DNA from: an uncultured Litorilinea sp.
GTDB lineage: Bacteria > Chloroflexota > Anaerolineae > Caldilineales > Caldilineaceae
NCBI GenBank assembly: GCA_946885925.1
Contig: CAMPHP010000268.1
Location: 1 to 5,505 of the forward strand
Direction: 5' to 3'
Length of the DNA stretch: 5,505 bases
The notes below the pieces were generated by a model, which was not told where the DNA came from, did no database searches, and saw only the letters and a program-made list of their open reading frames with translations. Position 1 is the first letter of the stretch. The number at the start of each line of letters is the position of its first letter. Positions 1 through 5,505 of this stretch are shown one piece after another. A program made the translations under genes and the position numbers.

Positions 1-193
1 GTGTAAGGGATGGGGTAGCGGTAAGCGTTGGTGTAAAGGTGGGGGTTGGCGTGGGTAACGCCACAGGTTCCTCCTCACCAAAGAGCAAGATTAACAAGAC
101 AAGTATCACAACCAGTACGACCAAGATGATGGCAATCCACTTGAGCCATTTGAGGATCGTTTTGCCGGGGCTCGGCGCACTCTCTTCGTTCAC
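1..193 (-). CDS. N-terminus of a membrane-anchored extracytoplasmic protein with Pro/Thr-rich linker (3' end outside window)
   Basis: Sixty-four residues are visible from a GTG start before the left edge cuts the gene. The first ten or so are hydrophilic ('MNEESAPSPG'). Lysines at 11, 15 and 18 and a long aliphatic helix (about 19-38) follow. This pattern predicts an uncleaved signal anchor with the N-terminus inside; there is no lipobox cysteine. After 'GEEE' (39-42) comes a Pro/Thr repeat, 'LPTPTPTFTPTLTATPSLT' (46-64), a flexible extracytoplasmic linker of the kind common in Chloroflexota surface proteins and often a candidate for O-glycosylation. The domain beyond the linker is not in the window, so no function can be given. 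It starts 27 bases after gene 3 stops and is probably in the same transcript. The clear ribosome site and the coherent topology make it a real gene despite its short visible part. Confidence 0.75.
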   Translation of the reverse strand, partial: MNEESAPSPGKTILKWLKWIAIILVVLVVILVLLILLFGEEEPVALPTPTPTFTPTLTATPSLT

Positions 194-198
194 ATACG

Positions 199-203
199 CT
201 TCC
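199..203 (-). promoter_or_regulatory. Shine-Dalgarno GGAAG deciding the GTG start of gene 4
   Basis: On the minus strand GGAAG is followed by a five-base spacer and GTG at 193-191. The only other codons between this GTG and the in-frame TAA that ends gene 3 are not usual starts, so this site fixes the start. It lies in the 27-base gap after gene 3. Confidence 0.6.
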
Positions 204-220
204 GTCTGTTTTTGTGGGAA

Positions 221-2575
221 TTATCTATGTGCAACGGTGATGCTGCCTAATTCGATCATCTCGTGGGCCGTAGCATGACCCCCTGCCTCTTGCACTGGCA
301 GCCGCGCTGCCCCTGCGCTGCCCGCTTCATACAGCCCCAACCATGTGCTATAGTCGCCAGGGGGCAGCTCCTCTGGCAGCGCCACCACCATTCCACTCAA
401 GATTTGATCGCCCGCTGCCCAAACGCGTGTCGGGAAACGTGTCCCTCCTGGTGCCGCATCATAGCCTGCCACGGAGGTTCCACTGTTATCGAGCAGATGG
501 ACAAAGGCTGTATAGTCAATGCCAGGTGCTGCCGTGGCTTGCCAGAGCAATGTAACTGTCAGTGTTTGCCCGGCACTCACGGTTTCAGGCTGGTGCATCC
601 CCGCCAGGCCAATCGCCTCGCCAAAGCGCGCGTCTATGAGTGTCCATTCCGTCTCAGCAACTTCTGGCGCTGACCAGGGTAACAGCACTGCCTCAGCGAC
701 AAAGGGTTCGATTTCGTTCCCTACCTGGTCAGTGGCGGGAAGGGGTGTCAGTTGGCTATCACTTGGGTCTACGAAGCCCGTATAGATGCGCGCCAAGAGA
801 GGGGAGCGCGGATCAATTCGCTGCCGCACCTGCACGCTGTAGCTGTCGGTATAGATCTCGCCCGGCTTCCACATGCTTGTGGGATGCCGTCCCCACCCTG
901 GATGCGTGGTGACATTGCCGACCACGGCGCTCGTTTCATCCAGGAGTTGGACAAATAGCTCATAATCATGGCGTAAGGGCTGCGGTGCCGTCAAGTAGAG
1001 TGTCACTGGAACGCGATCCCCAGCGTAATAGCGCCCATCAGGTGCATCGATCCCTAAGAGCGTGATCTGCTCGCCATCGGGCGTGGTAAAGGTAATATCG
1101 ATGCGCTGGGCTGTGGCAGGTAGTGTAGCAAGTGGATGGGGTGCGGCATAGGCGCGCGGAAAGAGCACGGCTCCGGCATAGATCGTTGCGCCTAAGAGCA
1201 ACAATACGAGTGCTGCCCATACTCCTTGCCGAATCAGCCTAGGCAGATGGCGCAGCCACACCTCTAGGCCCGTGACAAGGAGGATGATCACCGCGCTGAT
1301 GGCAGGGAAAAAGAGCCGCCCCTGGCTGCCTGTGGCCCGGTTGATCCAGTAGATCACCAGGGTAAAGGAGAGCAATGCCCAAGCAATGAGCAGCCCGCGC
1401 CCCATTCGCCATTCAGGCGCAATCGCCTTGTCGCGGTTCAACCGGGGAGCCGCCATTAATCCCAGGAGTGCGATAAGACTGATGCCATCCAACAGACGGT
1501 AGACCCATTCTGGCAGGAGAATGTTGAACCAGCCAAAGAGCCCCCAAAAGGAGTAGCGCAAGCCTCGAAATTCCAGCCACCACTCATCCCACTCTAGCGG
1601 CTCGGTACGCTGCCCGTTGATGCTCACCAGATGGTTGAGGCCAAACCAGTCGCCATAGAGGGTAAAGTTGCGCCAATACCACCAACCCGCAATCAGCAGC
1701 GCAGGCAGCGCCACTGGCAACGCAGCGACCAGCAGTACGCGCCAATCGCGCCGCCTGTAGGCAATTGCCACCCCCACCCCTGCCGCCAGCAGGAACAACC
1801 CCAAACCTTGTAACTTGCTCAGTGCGGCAATGCCCAACAGCACACCCAAGAACACCCATTCGCCCACATGCACGGCACGCTGGTCACTCACCGTGAGCAA
1901 GCGCAGCAGCCACCAGATCACGAGCGCGCTGGCCGTAATGACCAAGCTATCGTTGGAGCATGAGGCACTGATAAAGACAAACTGGGGAATGATAGCCAAC
2001 AGCAGCGGGGGCAGCAAGGCATGTTGCCGGGGCAGTACCAAGCGTGCGCTTTGCGCCACTGCCCACAGCGTGATCGCTCCCAAGAGCAAGGAAAGCCCGC
2101 GCGCTACATGCAGAGCCAAATTGCTTCCCACCAAAGGCTGCGCCGCTGCGCTGTAGAGCATGCGGTTTTTGTTACCCGGAAAGAGAGGATCGCCCATGTT
2201 GGCGCGCGGGTTGGTGATCGCAAGCTGGTCAAAGTCACGCTGGTCAATGCCCGCGGTCAGCCGTCCCGCAAGCCAATAATAGAGGGGCGCTTGGCTCCCT
2301 TCTTGATGCCACGGGCCTGTAGATTCGGTACTCTGCACTGGCAGCGGGTTGCCCTGGGCCAGATGGCGAACAAAACCATAGTGATAGAGTTCGTCGGGTG
2401 TCTCATAAGGAGGCACTGCCATGCTATACCAAAAGCCCATCGCCAAGAAGAGGAGCAGAATCAGCGCCAACCCATAGCGTTCAAGCCAGGTGGCTCGACG
2501 ATGTGAGGCGATGGATTCTGTTGCGGTGGATGGTAGAGCAGCGCGCTCTAGGCTCGGTGTATCCAAAGAGATCAT
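221..2575 (-). CDS. GT-C type membrane glycosyltransferase (GT39/DUF2142-like) with two tandem C-terminal beta modules
   Basis: From the chosen ATG this is a complete 784-residue protein ending in TAA. A cytoplasmic N-terminal tail of about 30 residues leads to a first helix (about 35-53). The outward loop has 'PPYETPDELYHYGF' (55-68), in which D61-E62 occupy the catalytic acidic position of GT-C enzymes. Further subtype motifs are 'SQAPLYYWLAG' (94-104), 'SNDS' (207-210), 'SKLQGL' (253-258), 'WYWRN' and 'YGDWFGLN' (299-314), 'FWGLFGWFNILLPEW' (343-357) and 'QGRLFFPA' (418-425). About ten helices end near 473. Two related beta-rich modules follow, at about 503-625 and 645-784. They align through 'FVQLLD'/'FVHLLD' and 'PTSMWKPGE'/'PTRVWAAGD'. 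Unlike genes 1 and 2, there is no intermediate soluble domain. A probable role is sugar transfer from a lipid carrier to an outer-surface acceptor; the substrate is unknown. The start at 2575 lies four bases after the gene 2 stop and has only a weak GGG-type ribosome site. In-frame starts at 2620 (ATG) and 2653 (TTG) would overlap gene 2 and add hydrophilic residues unlike a domain, so I prefer 2575. Confidence 0.88.
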   Translation of the reverse strand: MISLDTPSLERAALPSTATESIASHRRATWLERYGLALILLLFLAMGFWYSMAVPPYETPDELYHYGFVRHLAQGNPLPVQSTESTGPWHQEGSQAPLYYWLAGRLTAGIDQRDFDQLAITNPRANMGDPLFPGNKNRMLYSAAAQPLVGSNLALHVARGLSLLLGAITLWAVAQSARLVLPRQHALLPPLLLAIIPQFVFISASCSNDSLVITASALVIWWLLRLLTVSDQRAVHVGEWVFLGVLLGIAALSKLQGLGLFLLAAGVGVAIAYRRRDWRVLLVAALPVALPALLIAGWWYWRNFTLYGDWFGLNHLVSINGQRTEPLEWDEWWLEFRGLRYSFWGLFGWFNILLPEWVYRLLDGISLIALLGLMAAPRLNRDKAIAPEWRMGRGLLIAWALLSFTLVIYWINRATGSQGRLFFPAISAVIILLVTGLEVWLRHLPRLIRQGVWAALVLLLLGATIYAGAVLFPRAYAAPHPLATLPATAQRIDITFTTPDGEQITLLGIDAPDGRYYAGDRVPVTLYLTAPQPLRHDYELFVQLLDETSAVVGNVTTHPGWGRHPTSMWKPGEIYTDSYSVQVRQRIDPRSPLLARIYTGFVDPSDSQLTPLPATDQVGNEIEPFVAEAVLLPWSAPEVAETEWTLIDARFGEAIGLAGMHQPETVSAGQTLTVTLLWQATAAPGIDYTAFVHLLDNSGTSVAGYDAAPGGTRFPTRVWAAGDQILSGMVVALPEELPPGDYSTWLGLYEAGSAGAARLPVQEAGGHATAHEMIELGSITVAHR

Positions 2576-2579
2576 GCGC

Positions 2580-4631
2580 TTATCGCCCAGCGTTATTTTC
2601 GAACAAAACGGGTTCCTCATAGGGAACCCAAAGTGCTTCTCCTGCCCCCTCAATGCCCTCTGTATGCGTTACAGGCAGTTTCGCCAGCGTATCGGCGCGA
2701 TAGAGTTGGAGGCTGATGCGGTAGCGACCTGCCTCTTCTGCATTTTGCGGATGGGGCCAAGCAGTGGGGGGCAACTCGGTATATTCGACAATCGTCTGGC
2801 CTGGTTTCCAGTAAATGGTCGGGATTGCACCATCGTAGGGTTCACGCTCGGTCATTGCCAGCGGGTGCACACTGCCATCAGGCAGCACTTCTTCCAGGGT
2901 CAATATGTATTTATAGTGGTCGGGTGTGGGCTGTACGGCCTGCCAATAAATCGTTACGGGTAAGGCCAGATCATCACGCAGCGGTTCTCCCACATCTAAG
3001 CCTACTACCTGGATTAGATCGCCAAAAACGCCTGTTACGGGTTGGGCCAGATCGGGAGGGGGGCCATCATAAACGGGAACCTTGTCCAGATAGAGCGCAC
3101 TACGCAGTGACGAGTGGCTGAAATAGGTGATCTCCTGCACCTTGAAGAGATTTTCGTCCATCCATGTATCAATGCGCCCTTCCAGATCCATATAGGGATG
3201 GGTATTGGAGGTGACCAGCCAGACACGGCGATATTTTTCTGCCCACCTGCCGATCTGCGCTTCTTGCTCATCCCACGGAACTCGCCGCAATAAGGGGACA
3301 CCATATAAGCCCATGTCGGCCCCTTGGGCTTGAACGGCGGGAATAGCTTCCAAGTTGAGATAATAGGTGAAAATGCGCCAGGCAAAGGGCGATTTTACCA
3401 AGACTGCATCACCTGGAGCCAGGCGTTGGTCGAGGTAATCGCCGACCGCGGCAAAGTCATCTTTGCCATACTCTTCCACCGTAAAGTAGTTGTAGGTGCT
3501 ATAGCCCATACCCGCCACCATGAGCAAGGCCAGTGCGCTTGCACCCAGCGTTCCCCAACGTCCTTGCTGTGTAATTTGCCCCAGCCCCGCGCCGAGAAGC
3601 AGCAGAAAGCCGCCGCCGATCAGACTCATATGACGTGCGTTCATATAGGCCGGGTAGACGAGCATGGCGACCAGCAGCACAAGGATTGGCACCACTACCA
3701 GCGCAACCGGCAGCCAGCCACCCGCGCGAATGCGCTCGGAGTTGCGTAGACAAACTATCGCACCCACCAATGCCACCGCGCCATAGATTGCATCTAGCCA
3801 CCAGAAATTTGCTGGGTCTACACTTAGCCCCATGCTAAACGCATTGAGCAAGTCGGGCAAGAGCATTTGCAAAGGGACTTCGGGGAAGTTGCCGCCGCCC
3901 CCTTGACGAATCACAACTGACCAATAGGCAAATGCCCCCACACCTGCACCCGCTGCCAATGCGCTCGCCAGCGCGAGGATGGCTCCACGGCGGCTGCGTG
4001 CCCATAACCATTGAAAGAGGAGTAGCGCCTGAACAGGGAGCAGGAATACAGCGTAGAAGTGGGTGCTGTAGAACATCAACGCGCTGATGGCATAGCCGAT
4101 CCACCAGCCGCGCCCTGCTCTCTGCTCTGTGGCGCGCAGCAAACAGTAGGTGCTGAGGAGTGCCAGCAATGCCCAAAGTGCATAGGGGCGCGCTTCTTGA
4201 CCATACCAGAGAAAGAAGGGATGCACCGCGGCCAGCAATGCCGCCCACATGGGGGCACTCGCCGCCATAATGCCACGCCGCACAAAAGCACGCGCAAAGC
4301 TCCAAACTGTGGGAACAAGCAGCGTCACTGCCATCACGGAGGGGAAACGCAGCACCACCTCACTTTGCCCTGCCAAGCGCAAAAGAATGCTCTGGAGAAG
4401 GAAAAAGAAGAAGGGATGCTGGTCGTGAGTGAGGTCATTGGTTAGCCCATCGTAGAGATAGAGCCGCCCTAGTATTAAATCGAGCCAATTTGATTCAGCC
4501 CGCTGAAGGCTCAGGCTCTCATCCCACCATAAATTCTTGGCATCCAATGCCCAGATAGCGCGGCCAAATGCCAGTAGGATGAATAGCAATAGCAGCACGC
4601 GCGCCCAATTTAGCTTACTATCTCTGTTCAA
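2580..4631 (-). CDS. GT39-like polytopic membrane glycosyltransferase with extracytoplasmic C-terminal tail
   Basis: This is a complete 683-residue protein, TTG to TAA. The first helix is at about 10-28 and is followed by an outward loop with W35-W36-D37-E38. That is the acidic signature position of family 39 / PMT_2-type GT-C glycosyltransferases, where an acidic residue is needed for catalysis. Other family-like motifs are H72-P73 before a Phe-rich helix (the usual 'HPPLY' position), 'GQEARPY' (144-150), 'THFYAVFLL' (190-198) and 'NARHMSL' (331-337). Roughly 11-13 hydrophobic segments run to about residue 382. A soluble region follows (about 385-520, with 'APGDAVLV' at 405-412), then a beta-rich module (about 535-683) with 'LPVTIYWQA', 'PTIYWKPGQ' (604-612) and 'GRYRISLQLY' (635-644). 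The family normally transfers sugars from polyprenyl-phosphate carriers outside the membrane; the sugar and acceptor here are unknown. The start overlaps the upstream stop and the next gene begins four bases after the TAA. The fold family is well supported; the exact reaction is not. Confidence 0.9.
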   Translation of the reverse strand: MNRDSKLNWARVLLLLFILLAFGRAIWALDAKNLWWDESLSLQRAESNWLDLILGRLYLYDGLTNDLTHDQHPFFFFLLQSILLRLAGQSEVVLRFPSVMAVTLLVPTVWSFARAFVRRGIMAASAPMWAALLAAVHPFFLWYGQEARPYALWALLALLSTYCLLRATEQRAGRGWWIGYAISALMFYSTHFYAVFLLPVQALLLFQWLWARSRRGAILALASALAAGAGVGAFAYWSVVIRQGGGGNFPEVPLQMLLPDLLNAFSMGLSVDPANFWWLDAIYGAVALVGAIVCLRNSERIRAGGWLPVALVVVPILVLLVAMLVYPAYMNARHMSLIGGGFLLLLGAGLGQITQQGRWGTLGASALALLMVAGMGYSTYNYFTVEEYGKDDFAAVGDYLDQRLAPGDAVLVKSPFAWRIFTYYLNLEAIPAVQAQGADMGLYGVPLLRRVPWDEQEAQIGRWAEKYRRVWLVTSNTHPYMDLEGRIDTWMDENLFKVQEITYFSHSSLRSALYLDKVPVYDGPPPDLAQPVTGVFGDLIQVVGLDVGEPLRDDLALPVTIYWQAVQPTPDHYKYILTLEEVLPDGSVHPLAMTEREPYDGAIPTIYWKPGQTIVEYTELPPTAWPHPQNAEEAGRYRISLQLYRADTLAKLPVTHTEGIEGAGEALWVPYEEPVLFENNAGR
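2610..2629 (-). other. Perfect 7-bp inverted repeat (candidate mRNA hairpin) at the gene 2/gene 3 junction
   Basis: In the mRNA sense GGGTTCC (2629-2623) and GGAACCC (2616-2610) flank a six-base loop CTATGA. The structure sits inside the last codons of gene 2, about 28 bases before its stop and 34 bases before the preferred start of gene 3. It is followed by GTTTTGTTCG, a poor and interrupted U-tract, so I do not call it a terminator. An ATG in frame with gene 3 lies in the loop. It might influence coupling or partial attenuation, or be a by-product of the codons. Confidence 0.35.
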
Positions 4632-5505
4632 GGCACAACCTCAACAGTTCCTAATACTACATCTTGCCCGGATGCACTCTCTACGGCGACTCCGTTGGTT
4701 GGATCGTAGAGGCGTAGCGTAACCATATAGGGGCCTGGGGGCAAATCTGGGGGTAGGAACAATGCCCGTTGGTCCACCGCGGTGCTGTCCACTGCCCATT
4801 GCGTGGTTGGGGCAAGCCAGTGTTGCGGTACATAGGCATCGGCTAGTACTACTTGACCTTCGGGCGTTGCAAGGCGCAGGCTAAACTTATATTCTGGCAG
4901 CGGTGCGTCTACTTGCCAGCGCGTCGTCACCCGCACTAGATCCGAGCGTTGCACACTAGGCCCATCCACTCCTGCTTGGTAGAGCGTTAAGCCCGGGCCA
5001 AAGGCAATGTCCATCTCTTGCTCTACCAGCGGCTTATGCTCCAACCCGTAGAGCGTAATGCGGATGCCATTGTGATCCGTAGCAGCAGCGGCCCAGCAGT
5101 GCGTTGCCAGCCAGAATTGGACAGGGCCTGGCGCGTGGAAATAGAGTAGTTCCCAGGCTCGCGCTGCATTTTGTGTGGCAGCAGTTAATGTTGCGTCCAC
5201 TTCTTCATAGGATTCGCCCTCTAACTCTCGCAAATCAACGACGGGTGCTGGGCCGCTGTAGTAATGAGCAAAGACGAGTTGCGGGTTGGGGCCATCCACC
5301 AGCACGACATCGGAAGGTAACACTTCACGGTTGATGGTCGCTGCCGCATCACGAAAATTGGGCTTGTGCAAGGACGTATCGGTGTAGATGCGCTGTAAGG
5401 CCATGCCGTTAGCGCTCAACAGCCCGAACGTTACAAGCCCAGACAGCACAGTTCCCAAAGGAGATGTTGCGCCGCGCCACCAGCCAGGGTCCAATGCTGC
5501 CAGCC
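4628..5505 (-). CDS. C-terminal part of a probable GT39-like membrane glycosyltransferase (5' end outside window)
   Basis: The frame stays open to the right edge, so the true start is not visible; a TTG at 5494 is internal. The 291 residues seen (counted from the first full codon at 5503) begin with one hydrophobic segment at about 15-36, probably the last membrane helix. A soluble stretch follows at about 48-160, with 'FRDAAATINREVLPSDVVLVD' near its start. This resembles the region after the last helix of the next gene ('DDFAAVGDYL..RLAPGDAVLV'). The final 125 or so residues (about 164-291) form a beta-rich module with 'PTTQWAVD' (232-239) and 'LPPGPYMVTLRLYD' (254-267), shared with both downstream genes. 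By this tail layout I infer a polyprenyl-phosphate-sugar-dependent GT-C enzyme with an extracytoplasmic C-terminus. The catalytic N-terminal part is missing from the window, so the enzymatic call is indirect. The TGA stop overlaps the TTG start of the next gene, which implies co-translation. Confidence 0.8.
   Translation of the reverse strand, partial: LAALDPGWWRGATSPLGTVLSGLVTFGLLSANGMALQRIYTDTSLHKPNFRDAAATINREVLPSDVVLVDGPNPQLVFAHYYSGPAPVVDLRELEGESYEEVDATLTAATQNAARAWELLYFHAPGPVQFWLATHCWAAAATDHNGIRITLYGLEHKPLVEQEMDIAFGPGLTLYQAGVDGPSVQRSDLVRVTTRWQVDAPLPEYKFSLRLATPEGQVVLADAYVPQHWLAPTTQWAVDSTAVDQRALFLPPDLPPGPYMVTLRLYDPTNGVAVESASGQDVVLGTVEVVP
4639..4642 (-). promoter_or_regulatory. Shine-Dalgarno GAGG deciding the TTG start of gene 2
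   Basis: On the minus strand GAGG is followed by a 7-base spacer and then TTG at 4631-4629. It lies inside the last codons of the upstream gene. The spacing is ideal and there is no good ATG nearby, so it supports the unusual TTG start and the four-base TTGA overlap with the upstream stop. Confidence 0.65.

Noticed and set aside
1..56. G-rich tract on the plus strand, possible G-quadruplex
   Set aside because: The G runs are the complement of Pro and Thr codons in the gene 4 linker. Several runs are only two G long and the spacing is irregular, so codon use explains it.
39..278. Plus-strand open frame of 79 codons near the left edge
   Set aside because: It is antisense to gene 4 and the end of gene 3. 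Its low-complexity Gly/Val and Thr/Ser translation mirrors the Pro/Thr linker and the hydrophobic anchor of the minus-strand gene, and no ribosome site is evident.
2021..2506. Plus-strand open frame of 161 codons
   Set aside because: It lies wholly inside gene 3 on the opposite strand. The translation has no recognisable domain or hydrophobic pattern, and the minus-strand frame carries clear family motifs.
2610..2629. Reading the inverted repeat as a Rho-independent terminator
   Set aside because: The stem is only seven base pairs, the following T-run is short and broken by G, and the gene 3 start follows closely in the same direction.
2576..2653. Longer 810-residue form of gene 3 starting at TTG 2653
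   Set aside because: It would overlap gene 2 by 74 bases and add a hydrophilic, Cys-containing extension with no family match. The ATG at 2575, four bases after the gene 2 stop, is simpler.
3835..4305. Minus-strand open frame of 156 codons in another frame within gene 2
   Set aside because: It is Cys- and Arg-rich with no family motif. The overlapping gene 2 frame encodes the expected helices and the QEARPY motif there.
4381..4416. Purine-rich run on the plus strand (aagaatgctctggagaag and following)
   Set aside because: It is the complement of Phe/Leu codons in the Phe-rich helix of gene 2 and needs no separate explanation.

Overview
The window looks like chromosomal DNA of a bacterium, most probably a Chloroflexota (Chloroflexi) member. 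This placement is an inference from protein style: family-39-like membrane glycosyltransferases with long extracytoplasmic tails ending in a 'Y..FV.LLD..G' / 'PT..W..G' / 'LPPG.Y...L.LY' module, and a membrane-anchored protein with a Pro/Thr linker. No rRNA or other marker gene is present to confirm it.

All recognisable genes lie on the minus strand and read from the right edge to the left edge as one tightly packed set. (1) 5505-4628 is the C-terminal part of a membrane protein whose start lies outside the window. (2) 4631-2580 is a complete GT39-like membrane glycosyltransferase. It starts at TTG, overlaps gene 1 by four bases and has a clear Shine-Dalgarno sequence. (3) 2575-221 is a second complete glycosyltransferase-like membrane protein of a different subtype, beginning four bases after gene 2 stops. 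(4) 193-1 is the N-terminus of a membrane-anchored protein with a Pro/Thr-rich linker, cut by the left edge. No gap exceeds 27 bases and no convincing promoter or terminator is seen, so these genes are probably co-transcribed, with both operon ends outside the window.

Genes 2 and 3 have the layout of GT-C fold enzymes: many membrane helices, with an acidic Asp-Glu motif in the first outward loop. Such enzymes usually move a sugar from a polyprenyl-phosphate carrier to an acceptor on the outer face of the membrane. Gene 1 has the same tail layout as gene 2 and is probably another. The most notable feature is that all three carry related C-terminal beta-rich modules, one each in genes 1 and 2 and two in tandem in gene 3, although genes 2 and 3 have different membrane cores. 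A reasonable but unproven reading is a cell-surface glycan or glycoprotein assembly locus, with gene 4 a possible surface partner or acceptor. The substrates cannot be read from this sequence. The plus strand holds no gene I can support.
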